Shown: positions 31,932 to 44,560, numbered from the stretch's first letter. The stretch: DNA of 64,000 bases from Melastoma dodecandrum (GCA_029817715.1 JARUPY010000356.1:1025001-1089000), one strand, 5' to 3'. The notes: generated from the sequence alone by a model not told the origin. Made by a program: numbers and translations.

Positions 31932-32940
31932 TCATCCATGCTCAGGAATGGAGAAGACCTTTGCACAGAATGCGAGTCTGGCGGGCTGCTCTACGGCAAT
32001 ATTTTCCCCAGGGGCGCTAGGAGCCAGCGAAATCAACTGGTTCAGCTGATCTGTTTTGTTGGCGAGATCCAGTTTTGAACTCTCTGATGGCAATGGATTG
32101 TTGTTGGGCTTTGCTGCAGAAGGTCCTGTTCCCGAAGCGTGATCTTCAAATGACATGCACTTCGTGTCATGTTGTTCATGACAACTCTGTGAAGAAGATG
32201 CAACTTGAAGGGGCTGCTTGCCGACAATTTGTGCAGACAGGAAGCTTTCACTGACAACGCTGCTGAATTATGTAGTTTTTACCACCTGGGATGCCCCTTC
32301 CTCGCACACTGGGCGCTTCCAATCCCCTTCAATTTCATTCAGATCATCTGTGTTCTTGATATCAGAATGCGGAGCTACGATGGATGGAGATTCTTTGTCT
32401 TCACATTCAAAGTGACCACCATCTTCCCTAATATCGGACAATGGAATTCCGATTAGGTCAGCCGGTTGAACCAAAACTACACTTTCGTCTTTGACGCTCG
32501 TGTCATCTGGTAGGGGCTCCATTTTGAGCAGGATCCCCTGGTTCTCCCATCTCAAGCGATTTCATTTCAGCCACCGAGTTGTCTTCTTCCACTCCGAGAT
32601 CGACATCATCCTCCCAGGTAATTATGATTTCATCAACCGGGGCAGTCTGTTTCCACCGGGAATCATCATTGTTAGCAGGTGAAGGCAAATTCCCTATTGC
32701 GCGGCGCATTTCATCCATCAATCCCAGCTCGTTGGGTGCAGACGACACGCCAGCCTATGTGGTTTGACCGAATTTCAATTGGTCTTTCCGTTCCATCGTC
32801 CACAGGCTCGTTCTCTCTTGTGATATCCTCCACGTTCAGACATGCAGACGGTGAGGTTAACCTCCCTTTCCAGTCATCCTCATGTTCTAGGCGGTACGAT
32901 TCTTTGGAAACTTCTGGAGAAGTATCTGGAGAGTTCGATT
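31932..32940 (-). pseudogene. Unrecognised acidic, Ser/Pro-rich coding fragment
   Basis: Three minus-strand frames (32,748-32,503; 32,555-32,268; 32,156-31,932) form one coding-like stretch. The last two are in the same frame, separated by a single stop near 32,268; a frameshift lies near 32,520. The product is rich in Asp, Glu, Ser and Pro (for example IITWEDDVDLGVEEDN), which suggests a disordered region of a larger protein. I cannot name the family. It sits between the MATE and BEL1-like pieces on the same strand. Confidence 0.45.
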
Positions 32941-32989
32941 CCGACGGAGGCTGAGGACGCGAGAATGACAGAGGTCCTCGATGTCGTCA

Positions 32990-34200
32990 ATGAACTTGTT
33001 GCTTCCATAATAGAGGCTGCAGGTCATACTCCTGGAGGGACGAGGATTCAAATCTGGATTGGAGAGGCTGCTGTTGTGGTCGCTGTTGCTGCTGGTGGTG
33101 GTGGTGGTGCTGCTGCTGGGACGATCCTGACGATGTTGTGAGGACGCAGCACCATGCAAGGGCATGCCGACGAACTGCTGGGTGGTTGTGGCCTGAGTAG
33201 GTGAGGCCGGCGGCGCGTGGTGGAGTGCCGAAGCAGGGACAGTCGCCGTGTTCAATAAGAATAGACTGTTCGCCGCCGCTGCAGATACAGTAGCCTGCGG
33301 CCCATCTGCCATGGCAGCGGATGTGTACTGGAGGTAGGCGGGGTTCATCAGGACGAGGTTTTGGAGCCCGTCGGAGGCCGGTATGTCGGAATTCTGACCG
33401 TGGAAGAACGTCGCCATCACTCCTTGTCCGAAAATCCTGCACTGACCCCAACTCTCCTATGCAGATGAAATGGATCGGATGGTGAAATCAACCCATGTAC
33501 AGCCTTTATCAAACCTGGGGATACTGTCTGGTTTTTCTGGCCGTATGATGGGCTGCGGTACACCAAGGGCCTGGTGGGGAGGAGAGGAGCGAGGGGGAAA
33601 GAAAAGAAATTCTTGCAGGTGAGTTCGCGAGTGTGTAAAACTACAGTTTTGTCTATTCAAAGAAGGGAAAGGTTTCTTTCTCTGCCATCTCTCTCCATCT
33701 CTTTCTCTGTAAGATGTTCGTGCAAATCTTTCCACTCACGGTGCCATTTTCCTTGGAAGGCCAAACAGAATAAGAATAGCAGCCCATTCACAATTGCGAG
33801 GTAGTTTGTAGGGCGCGGTCGTCATGCCCATCATCCTGTCTCCCCCCGACTTCAGGTCTTTTCCGGACTGTGCTTATAGTTTGTTCCTCCAAGAGACAAA
33901 GTCCTCGAATCTCCGGCATGTGATGATGACCTTTTGTGCTGGTAAAAAAAAATTCAAAAGTCCAAAAAATTGAAACAAGAGCGAAGGAATGAATTTACCT
34001 GGAATCGATCGCATTATATTGGGGAATCAAACCGAAGTCATGGTCGCTGGGAGCAAACCAAAACCACTGCGACATCGATGCACGGGGGAGGCTCGGCCGG
34101 CTGGGATATGACCTGACGCAATTTCTACTGAGAAAATCGAGAAGAAAGCATTACCTTTGACGACAAAGCTTTTTTTTTTGTTTCTTCTTTTAGCACTTGT
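32990..34200 (-). pseudogene. BEL1-like homeodomain gene, 5' part only
   Basis: From an ATG at 33,417 the minus strand encodes MATFFHGQN, then DGLQNLVLMNPAYLQYTS and, later, TTQQFVGMPL. This is the conserved N-terminus of BEL1-like (BLH) transcription factors; the SKY, BELL and homeobox regions are missing, and a low-complexity Ser/Thr/Asn tract (about 33,060-33,130) is followed by unrelated sequence. Upstream, possible donor sites (CCAG/GTAAAT near 34,000 and AAAG/GTAATG near 34,155) fit an untranslated leader with introns, as such genes often have. It is the largest captured piece of the island. Confidence 0.7.
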
Positions 34201-34239
34201 ATCTGTGTCCCCCTCTGAGTGTCTCGGGTCTAGCTATCT

Positions 34240-34420
34240 ATAGGGATTAGGTATTATTATTTTTTAATTAGATTTTTTTATGATTTTGTGAAATTTTAGT
34301 GATTTTGGATGATTTATTGATTTTAGATGATTTTTATTGATTTTAGATGATTTTTATGATTTTCGATAATTTTCAATTTTTATTTTTTGTGATTTTTGTA
34401 GAAAAGAAAAAATATTGGGT
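34240..34420 (+). repeat. Degenerate GATTTTAGATGATTTTTATT minisatellite
   Basis: Four or five imperfect copies of a unit of about 20 bases lie between about 34,296 and 34,385 in very AT-rich DNA, just before the TNL LRR sequence resumes. It may be the end of an intron. Confidence 0.5.
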
Positions 34421-34439
34421 TATAATATCTCCGCTCGCT

Positions 34440-34960
34440 GAATTTATCTGGTCTCATCGAGGTTGGGGGCTTTCCAGGGATCGAGAAGCTATGCGGGTTG
34501 AAGAAATTAAAGTTGGATGTCTATGGCAAACCAGGTCTTCTTTCTACCAAGTTGGGTTTCATGTCCAGTCCGGAGGAACTCTTGTTGGATTCTATGGACA
34601 TTTCATCCGTATCACAGCTTCCTTCATCCTTGCGTAAGTTGACACTCGTGGGATACTCAAGTAGGCAGTCAATATGGGGTGGGACTTCGTTGAATGGACC
34701 AGATTATATGGGAAATATGAGTTATCCTATTAGGTTGTCAGTTTTAAGATCGTTGATGAGGCTATGCTATTTACGTATGGAGGCATGTGAACGCATCGAT
34801 TTTCCAGAGTTGAGAGGATGGAGCTCTTGGAGGAATTCATCATCTTAAGGTGTGGTGATTTCGTGGGTGAAATCCCGTACCTGTCAAACTTGAGAAGAGC
34901 TGCAAAGCGTGCCCCGTATGGTGGGAGATTGTCACTTGATGATTGTTAATAGCGACAAAT
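34440..34960 (+). pseudogene. TIR-NBS-LRR pseudogene, part 2 (LRR region)
   Basis: Leucine-rich repeats continue here: LCGLKKLKLDVYGKPG, SSPEELLLDSMDI, LPSSLRKLTLVGYS, LRSLMRLCYLRMEACERI. The style matches the post-NB LRRs of TNL proteins and the strand agrees with part 1. Frameshifts occur near 34,500 and 34,820. Together with part 1 it indicates one receptor gene split by about 4.7 kb of foreign sequence. Confidence 0.75.
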
Positions 34961-35610
34961 TAGAGTCATTTGATGGCCCATATTGACAATACCACAACAA
35001 ATGAAAAAGGAGAACGAAAGTTGAATAATGTACTCTTCCTCAACAGTATGATTTACGTTGTATCCAAACAGGAATTCATTAAAAAGGCAAAAGACAAGGG
35101 ACAAGCATATATTGTTATGAAATGATTAAAGTGAACCTTCACAAGTTGAAATCAATCAATTAACTGGTAAAAACACATGCATAAAAAATTAAACATCCCC
35201 AGATCAATATTTCTCTCCAAGAATTATGAAAATAAAACCACATTTGGACGATTGTTTTTCTCAACGAATCAACCCAATAAATTTAGACCGCCCGTTTTAA
35301 TGTGCCTGGACTCAACCAACAAGGAATCCGACCCATAAAATCACCTCCGATTCTCAAAAGAACAAGTTTTATACAAAAAAATCAAACAAAAATGAAATGA
35401 GCGGAGATGAAGAGATTATTAGGGTTTTATCTCTTGAATTTAACCATTTTCAAAGCATTAATTAAATATAACAAAAGCTTTTACGTTCTGTTCGACAAAA
35501 ATCATATGAATCTGTAAAATGTAAGATTCGTAGTCGCCTCTATTTAGGAGGAGTCATGGGGAGTTACATGCAAAAATATTTCCCTCAACGATGTATATTT
35601 TGTCATAATT
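34961..35610. other. Intergenic, nothing recognisable
   Basis: AT-rich sequence with no supportable coding region or repeat border until the SIRE-like LTR. Confidence 0.4.
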
Positions 35611-37388
35611 TGTTGAAGTGGTTTTGATAATAAGCCATGATCTTCTGTGAAACAGAAGTCAACCTTCTACACGATAGAAGCTACTCCTGATAAGTACCTT
35701 CTGCAAGGAAATATTTTTGTAATTAATAATTTATTATGAAATTAAATGTAAATATTTCATGAGAATTCTCCAAATTGATCAGAATAATTATCTGGTCGAA
35801 ATCAAATGATTTTGTTACCAAAGAAATAAAAAGGATAATATATTCCCAATTGAAGAAAATAAATTATCTATTTATGAAAGGTTATATATGATTGATTAAT
35901 TATCTTACGAACGTTATCATCCATTAATAATTTTTCTTTGGACAAAAAAAACGTGTTATTTGTCTAGATTCATCAAAATAAACTACTGAATCTAATAAAA
36001 TAACTTGAGGAAATTGATTTTATTTATTTACATTCATAGAAGGGTATCATATTCTGTAATCTTCTGCAACGGTTATCCATGGAGATTTGATTAAATCAAT
36101 TGATCTTAGTCAGATCTCATCCCCAACGAAAACTTACCAATGGGAGATGTCATTTACATATTAATAGAATTAATATCAATGATTTATTCATTTTCCATTT
36201 AAGTGGAGAAGCTATTTTTGTAAATTAGACCTTCTATGATTAGCTCTTCTTCTAAGTGTATAAATAGGAGACCATTCTTCCACATTGTGCGTGGTGTTAA
36301 ACACTAGACACATTTGTCAGACGTTGGAGCTTGTAATTTTTTGTTGGTTTGAGTCTTGTTAGTCACACACGAGGGACGTTAATTGCAGAAGGCTGTATCG
36401 TTGGTGAAGTCTTCTGGTAGGTGACTCGGGAGCCACGAGGGACCCTTGGTTGGAGGCTGCAGGAGACGTTGGTGGAGGCATGCAGCTGAAGATTGGCATG
36501 CCAACATGCAGTGACTGGAGAGAAAAGCAGATACCTCGGGAGGGGAGCACATAAGGTGAGGGACTGACCAGCTTCTGCGGTACAACGTTCTGTGTGTGCA
36601 GGAACCTAGGACAGATGTTATTGTCTGCTTGCATGGGGTTTGCCGCTTGCTTGCGTAGGGCTTGCTACGTGCTTGCATGAGGTTCACCACGTAGTTGCTA
36701 TCTCGAGGAGGTCGCGCAGGTCGTGTGGAGCAGCCGAAGGAAAAATCCATCCTTGGAACGGGGACATTGTCTGCTTGCGTAGGATTCGCTAGGTGCTCGC
36801 GTGGGGCACACCACGCTTAATCATGTTAACACGTGCATCTCACTGTGATACAGAACCTTACGGTGTGTTATCTACAGTACAAAACGTTATTGTATGTGCT
36901 TTGAAAAATAGTCTTCTCACGTACAGAACCTTCTGGTCTGTGCAGTAGAGGGTTGGCACATTTAGTATAGAACCTTACGGTCTGTCACATGTTGTACAGG
37001 ACCTTACTGACTGTGCTGTGAAACCAAGTCACCTATAGTACAGAACCTTCTGGTCTGTGCTGTAGAAGGTAGACATCTGTGGTACTGATCCATCTGTTGT
37101 GTAGAACCTTATCGTCTGTATTGTGAAAGGCTGATCACGTATCACCTTCTATAATCGTTACTACATTTCGTCTGAGTGGAACCATCCAAAATCTAGGTGA
37201 AGAGTGAATGTAAGTAAGTTGCTGAACCACTATAAATATCCTTGTGTCCATTTAATCAAATCGCAATCATGTTTGTACGTTCTGTCTTACAGAAGCCTGT
37301 CGTAAGGTTCTTCCGCTGCGGTTTTTGTCGAATGGGTTAAAAATCCTTAATTGGACTTTTAATACTAATTCACCACCTCTTAGTATAA
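35611..37388 (+). repeat. 5' LTR (about 1.8 kb) of a SIRE-like copia element
   Basis: The segment begins TGTTGAAGTGGTTTTGATAA, a start typical of SIRE-type LTRs, and ends just before a degenerate tRNA-Met primer site (TGGTATCAAAG, 37,393-37,403). Six variants of ACAGAACCTTCTGGTCTGT lie between 36,849 and 37,120. The 3' LTR is absent from the window. Confidence 0.65.
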
Positions 37389-38019
37389 TAATTGGTATCA
37401 AAGTGGGTTTCAACATAAGCTTAACCGCTTGTTGTAGATCCCACAGAAGCTCGTGCCAACTACACGTTCTACGTTGCAGTCTCTACATATTATCTAAGCA
37501 GATTACTCCTGCTTTTGGTTGGATTACTTTGTTTGGTATTCATGTTCTGATTTTCAAGAACTTAAACAACCATACTCACTTCCACATAAGCTTTAAGCTT
37601 TGTGAGAATTAAACATCTACTATTCTGTCGACGCTTACGCTCTATCAGAATCTAGTTGCGATTCAACAGAGGCTTACGCTCAGCCTAAATACAACGCTTG
37701 GTATAAGGGTTCTGTTCAACAAAGACTGAATTGTCTGTTTGTTCTCACAGAAGCCTCTACCGTCTATACAATATTTTACGGTTGGGCATTGTAGTTCTGT
37801 TCTACAGAAGCCTACTGCTCTGCAAGAGTTTAACAACTGCTCCGTAAACGAAACTTCAGATTTGTCATATTGACACCCGTGCTCTACCTAACAGAGGCTT
37901 GACTGTCGGTTTGACAACTATTCTCTTCTCAATAGAAGCTTGAAGCTTGTTGAGGTTGTACGTTGTAGTCGTCAAGGTTCTGTTCTACAAAAGCCTATAA
38001 CTCTATACGAACTAAACTA

Positions 38020-40490
38020 ATGACCAATAACTACTTTGTACCAAAACCACATATTGGGAATCCTCTCATATTTGATGGTAAGAATTTTGCTTATTAGAAA
38101 ATTCGAATGACATTTGTAGATGCTATCAACAATGACTTATGGTTCGATGTAGAAGATGGTCGACCTTCTATACCAGAGAACCAACAAAATGATCGAGATG
38201 GTCGTCCCACACGGGGATACCTCAAGGTCAAACGACTCACTAAGACGACAAAATACTTAATGTTTAGTGCTATGTGGGAAAGTGACTTCGTGAAAGTTTC
38301 TACTTGCACTTCAGGCAAGGAAATCTAGGATAAGCTTGTCACAATGTATATTGGGACAGACCAGATTAGAGAAACTAAGATGAATTTATTACTTCATCAA
38401 TATAAAAATTTTACTATGAAAGGTGATGAATCTGTAGAACAGATGCTCCAAAGACTCAACCTTCTAGTGATGCCTTAACACATTTAGGCAAACATTATAC
38501 AAATTCTAAACTAGTGCGAGGGGTTCTGCATACTCTACCCAAATCATGGGAAGCCAAGAAATTGGCTACAGGGGAAGCTAAAGATCTTTCTACACGTCGA
38601 CTAGATCAGTTAATGAGCTCCTTAATATCATATGAGATGGAAAGACACTCTCAATCTGATACAAAGAGACCCACAGTAGCTTTCAGAGCATCGGAAGGAC
38701 CAACCGAAGGTTCTGATGATGAAGTAGAAGGTGATTTGGATGACGAACTTGTTATGACAGCTAAACGCCTTCTGCGGTTCGCTACCAAGAAATCGTTCAA
38801 TAAGAGAAGCCAAAATCATTATAAGCAATCTGATCCATAATCGATCATTTGCTATGAATGTAAAAAGATAGGGCACTACAGAAGATAATGTCCTTTACTT
38901 AAATTAAAGGAAAAACCTTCTGCACCATCTAAGGCCAAGAAAGCAATGGCTACTTGGGCAGATCTTGATGATTCTGTTGATGAGGAAGAAGAAGCACTAA
39001 TGTGCCTCACCGCTCACACGGAAACGCAAAGTGAAAGTCATACCTGCTTTCAAACAGAAGCTGTTGAAAGTGAATGGTATTTGGATAACGGATGCTCCGG
39101 GCACATGACCGGAGATCCATCCAAATTTTCTCAACTAACTCTACAAAATGGAGGGTATGTTAAATTCGGTGACAGTCGCAAAGGCCCTGTCATTGCAAAA
39201 GGAGCCATTGGAAGTCCCGACTCCATGGTTCTATTAGTTACAGAACCGAAACATAGTCTGCTGAGCATTAGCCAGCATTGTAACAATGGTTATACAATAA
39301 CTGGAAATCGGAAAAGGAACATTTGTACCTTGACACAGGGGAGCATCTGTGCTACAGAAAGCTGTCTTTTTTCTGTCAAAGATGAGAGTCATCTGTGGCA
39401 CAGAAGGTTGGGACATTCCAACTTTAAATTGGTATCCAAGCTTGCTAGAAAAGAATTGGTAAAAAGGTTTATCCAACATCAAATTCGAGCAAGACAGCTT
39501 CTATGAAGCATGCTCACTTGAAAAATAAATCAAATCTTCATTCCAGTCTAAGAATAAAGTTTCAACTATGTGCAACCGCTAGAACTACTACATATGGATC
39601 TATTGGGTCCTACTAGAGTTCAAAGTATTGGTGGTAGAAGACATTGTCTAATTGTAGTACATGACTACTCTAGATAAATTTCTAACTCATAAAAGTGATG
39701 CTTTTGAAAGTTTCATAAAGCTCGCTAAGAAATTACAGAATGAAACTGGATCTTTTGTAAAATCTACAAGGACGGATCATGGTACCGAGTTTGAAAACCA
39801 TGAATTCGGTACCTTCTGTGAAGAAAATAGTATCGATCATAACTCCTTTGCACAATACACTCCTCAACAAAATGAGTAGCAGAAATGAAAAATCGAACAC
39901 TTATAGACATGGCTAGAACCATGATAGTGAGAGCAACGCTCCATAGAATCTTTGGGCAGAAGCTGTTAATACAGTCTGTTATATCTTCAATAGGGTTCTA
40001 CTAAGACCCATACTAGAGAAAACTCCCTATCAACTATACAGGGGGAGAAAACCTAACATTTCGTATTTTCATGCCTTTGGAAGTCCTTGTTTTATCTTGA
40101 GACATTCTAAGGATAATCTAGGAAAATTTGAAGCTAAGTCCGATGAAGGTATCTTCCTAGGATACTCGTCTAGCAAAGCCTATAGGATCCTTAACAAAAG
40201 GACATCTACTATAGAAGAGTCTATTAATATAAAATTAATGACTTACCTATATAAGATACTACAAAAGATGTAATATCTCTAGAGCCTACAGAAAGTCCTG
40301 TAGAATACCTACCTTCTACAAAAGAGGTGGGCGAACCTTCTGTTCATGATTCACGAAAGGAACCTGAACAAATAATTGCTAATTCCGAAGAATCATCTCA
40401 GAATGATCAACAAAATGATAGTAGAGACTCATGTAACGAGCTTTCGACCAATGACTCCCAAGCCAGTCGGTCCAAGGCACTAGGTGATAA
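38020..40490 (+). pseudogene. SIRE-like copia gag-pol, truncated before reverse transcriptase
   Basis: From an ATG at 38,020 the broken frame encodes a copia gag. A zinc knuckle follows (CYECKKIGHYR, 38,850-38,891) with a TAA directly before its last Cys. The protease has WYLDNGCSGHMTG (near 39,080), where the usual D-S-G reads D-N-G. The pre-integrase block is LWHRRLGHSNF and the start of the integrase core includes TDHGTEFEN and YTPQQNE (39,775-39,875). There are at least eight stops. Reverse transcriptase and RNase H are missing; the element is lost near 40,490. Confidence 0.85.
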
Positions 40491-40984
40491 ACACCCCTAA
40501 TCTAATGGCTCGAGCCACCATCATCATGACTCGTACCACAAGTATTTATTCAAGCATTTTAATGAATTTTGAATAATTTTATTTTTCTTTTCTGCCTGAA
40601 AATTGGTGCTTTGAGCCTTGGCAAGATGGATGGATATATATATTTTTTTCTTCTTCTTTTTATTCATTCCACCTGAGAGTTTCCTTCACATGGATATCTA
40701 GGTGGCTCTACTCCTCCCTAACTTACGTGTGCTCTAAGAGATTAGACTTGTTGCCGTTATAAGACAGCTTCAGACGGAAACACAATCTCACCTCACATAG
40801 GATATTATGTGAAGGCAGCTCTGCGGTGACTCATCCATCCTCCTTTACGAAATGGCCACTATATCAATTGTATCCTGTAGTTTGTACGGACTTTCCGGTT
40901 TACCCAAACGTTTAGAAAATATCCCACAACAGCCTAAAATTTTAACTTTGTTTCAATAATATCCCCCAGAAAATTTTAAACTTT
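40491..40984. other. Junction region between copia and pararetrovirus sequences
   Basis: No gene is visible. A pyrimidine-rich and TA-rich stretch (40,640-40,665) is the only feature. Confidence 0.35.
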
Positions 40985-41450
40985 ATGAAAATTCGAAGTT
41001 AGTTCCCCAAATTTTGAAAATTACAAAAAGGTCATCAGAATGTCAGGAGAAGGAAATTCATCGAATACTCCTTCTGGAGGACCTAGAAAATTGGTGTTCG
41101 TTCCCGAGTCTAAAGCGATCCTTCGGAATAGCCAAAGATTTAAATGATGTATTAACTCAATTAGCTATCCAAGGAAATACGAAAGATTTAGAATGAAGAA
41201 CTCACCTAGCTAATGAAGTAGGTGAAATAATTAATAGTATGTTAGACTCGGTGGAAAGGGAAAGAGATTTGAAAAGGCCTGAGACTGAGGCAACCTCTGG
41301 ACTGGCCAGTGAAGCTGGAAAACCAGTTGACAACTTGAAACTGGGAGGAAGAAATTCCAAAGAGTGTCAAGGGAAAGGTGTTGATGAGATGTACACGGAT
41401 TTTGTGGCTCCCTTCATCTTAGATCCACGAAAGTGAGATGCAAATCTGAA
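40985..41450 (+). pseudogene. Endogenous pararetrovirus-associated fragment (uncertain)
   Basis: Open stretches at 41,014-41,196 and 41,239-41,436 encode charged, helix-rich peptides. They are interrupted by stops and I recognise no named domain. They are placed with the caulimovirid block by position and by similar codon style only. Confidence 0.3.
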
Positions 41451-41479
41451 CTCATCAAGTGGTGAGTTGGTAAAAGACC

Positions 41480-43115
41480 TAAGGAAAGCTTTAGGTCTGA
41501 CAAGCCAAACTATCCCCACAGAACAAAGCGAGAATTTGTTCCTAGGGATAATATGTTAAAACCTATAATTACTCCTGGGATGCGCAGTATTAGCCCGGTG
41601 GCTAACAACGGCAACCATACCATCCATATTGACTATCTGGATAGGCCTTTGCAGTGGTTTCTACCATTCATCTGGTAAGGCATTGAGTCTAGCAAAACTT
41701 ATGCTACACCCAGTATCTATCAGAGTATCTAAAGAATACTCATAGTAACCAGGGAACTTGAATGTTAGAGCCGCGTAATTGCTCAGGTCTTCATCCCTCA
41801 CACTAAAAGAAGTGTGTCTGGGTACTTCTTGGGATGGTACTATCATCCTCCAGATTTCTTCTACAGGGATAAACCTTTGCTCAGCTATCTGTTCAATAAC
41901 CTTACAAACTTTAGGAATCTTAATAAGAGGATTATCAAAATAGGTAACCCTCATCAGTCTTAAAGATTCCTCTTAGTTGATCGACTGGGTCTTCATAGAC
42001 TGGAAGAGACACCTTTCTATACCCGACGATTCTTCCCGAATGTCGTGTCGACGGCCTAGAATCAACAGATCTCCGAGCCATCTCCTCATCTAGTGGTGGT
42101 GCAGAGGCTTCCATTGGTCATGGAATTATTATCTCCTCATCCACATCACTAGCTCTTGAGGAAACATCATAGAGACGATAACCACGAATATTATTGGGCT
42201 CTCTCATAGACAACGCTCTCATAAACAATTGTTTATCAAGCCTAGGAATACTAGACAACGGTTCTCCTAACATTAAGGTAATCTGACTATCTCTTTATTG
42301 GATGTTTGTCCTTAAGGTTATCCCGTCTCCTTACAAACCTTTTGGGTTTGTAAGCAAGACTCCTCCTTTGGACGTCCTTCTTTGGCCACACTTTCCTTTT
42401 ATTGATCCAATAAACTTTCGTTTCTTAGAAAAGTGCCTTGCCCTCTTTGGCTCATCAGGAGTATCACAACCATACCTTCTAGGCACATACTCTATTTGAG
42501 AGCAACAGCTCATGCTTAGGTAGGGAAGCTTTTTGACTGCTTCAGTACACGCTTTTCTCATCGCGTACTTGACCGCCGAATTTTACCTCCTAGTCCAGGA
42601 ACTATCTTTGACTCCATTTGAAGTAATTCATAGGCCTTTTGTGCTACTTCTGGCCAGGGCTCAGGAAGTTTTGCAAAAAAGGTTCCAAATATGAACTGTT
42701 GAAATACCACGTCTAAATTGTAGTAATACCTCTGAAACTCGCAGACGTAGTTACCAAACAAGCACATATTAGAGATAACCAGAGCAGTTAATGATTGCTC
42801 TTGTTCCACAAATTTCAGTGGATGATAGATGCCACAAAACTCTCGTTTTAGTGCTTCAGCAATAATAGCCAGCACACCATCAACCTACAATGCCTAACCT
42901 ATCTTTTCTTTGATGTCCGTATGGGCAACCAAAGACTTCAAATATTTCAGCGCTGTCCCCATGAGGGCTGCTACACATCATTCGAATTAATGATAACCAC
43001 TCATATATTCTTTTGGATACATGCTTTCCATAATCAATGTCCAGAAAAGCACCGGGAGAAATTAGGTCTTTATTGGCGGACAAAAGTTTGTTATAAAAGC
43101 GCTTCTTGCACACCT
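41480..43115 (-). pseudogene. Endogenous caulimovirid: coat protein to protease part, inverted
   Basis: Reading leftwards, the minus strand shows a coat-protein-like region (43,113-42,558) with the FGTFFAKLPEPW block, then a very basic segment (42,500-42,400). A linker with several stops follows, then an aspartic protease with the catalytic Asp-Thr-Gly at 41,717-41,709. The order coat protein, protease is that of the Caulimoviridae polyprotein, and the style suggests the florendovirus-like group found in many flowering-plant genomes. The frame has several stops and shifts. It is inverted relative to the reverse transcriptase part at 43,640, so the provirus was rearranged after integration. 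Confidence 0.65.
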
Positions 43116-43139
43116 CCTTTTAGAAACAGATATCATTAT

Positions 43140-44560
43140 TGGTAATGCTTTTCTTAAGGGACAAAAGGAAGACCGTCCTATTGTGCAGGATATCCACGAT
43201 GTTACTATTAGTCGGGTAAAAATCAATACCCTAAGAAATCCCTAGTTACGGTTGAAATTTGGGTTCTATCCGGTAAAACTGACAGAGTATTGTGGTGATT
43301 CACAATGTGAAAAGGCTCTCAGAGTGCGAGCTCTACGTGGTGAGTACACGATTGAAAATGATGAATGTGTGCAAACCTTGTTTCTCTAACGAATACCCGG
43401 AGTTCTAGCTGGTATAATGTCTTGTTTTCTAAACAAGGAGTGTGTACGACAGTTCAGTTGACCGGAAAATAATGGGATAATTTTATGGTTAAACTTGCCG
43501 AATTTTTTAGTGAGGATCCATTAAAATTGTGGAGTCATAATGGCCTTAAAACCATACTCGAATTAAAAGATCCCGGAACAGTTATAAGAGCCAGAATATC
43601 ACATATACGGCTGAGATAGTTGAGGCGTTTGACAAACAAATTCCCGAGTTGTTTGGAAAGGGCTTGATAAGGGACAGTTATAGTCCACATTCTAGTCCTC
43701 AATTTATGGTGATAAACCATGCCGAGCAGGTTCATGGCAAAGCACAAATGATTATGGACTATCGTCAGCTTAATCAAGATACAAAAGACGATGGCCATAA
43801 GATTCGTATTGCGGGAGATCTGATTGATAGAATCAGTTAGAGCCAACTGAAATTCCTTTCCAAATTTGACATGAAAAGTGTATGCTTGTAAGTCAAGATG
43901 GAAGAGGACTCGATTCCTCTTACTGCATTCAATGCTCCGCAAGGAATGTTTGAATGGTTGGTGATGTTGTTCGACCTAAAGAGTGCTCCAGGCGTGTTTC
44001 AGCGCAAAATGGAAAATGCCTTCAAGCATATCCGAAAATTTTGTGCGATCTATATTGACGATGTGCGAGTCTACATTCAAACTGAAGACGAACACATGAG
44101 GCACCTAAATCTTTCCCAAGATTTAGGAAGAATTTTTAAGAAAACATCTTCTAATAATCCTTGGTTGAAGAGTTAGTCTTGGAAATTGATGCTTCAAATG
44201 ATTTCTGGGAGTACTAAAATAAGATGAAGAAAATCGGAACCCATTTGTAAGTATTAGTGGGGTTGTTTTAAGGGGTAGGAACTCCGATACCCGATACACG
44301 AAAAATATGTATTTGCCTTAAACTACGGAATAAAGGCTTTTTACATCTTTTTGGCACCAAAGAAATTCGTAGTGCGGTCTGACTCGACCTATGTAAAAAG
44401 GCTCATGAGTCTAAATCTACAAGAGGCTAGGCAGACTAGATTTTTGAGGTTACAAGAGTAGTTTAGCTATTATAAATTCGATGTTGAGTTTATTCCGTCG
44501 GACAAGAACATAATTGCCGACTCTCTCTCTAGAGAACTTACAGATGGGTCCCCCCGCGAA
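43140..44560 (+). pseudogene. Endogenous caulimovirid: reverse transcriptase and RNase H part
   Basis: The plus strand holds recognisable reverse transcriptase blocks (MDYRQLNQDTK, FEWLVMLFDLKSAPGVFQRK) and the catalytic YIDD at 44,051-44,062. RNase H sequence follows (FYIFLAPKKFVVRSDSTYVK and IIADSLSREL, ending about 44,540). Caulimovirid rather than gypsy origin is indicated by the FQRKM and FLAPKKF blocks. At least six stops or shifts interrupt it (for example near 43,838, 43,890 and 44,460). It is an inactive genomic fossil. Confidence 0.75.

Noticed and set aside
34190..34245. CTAG at 34,230 as a Helitron 3' end for the fragment island
   Set aside because: No GC-rich hairpin just upstream and no matching 5' TC border could be identified.
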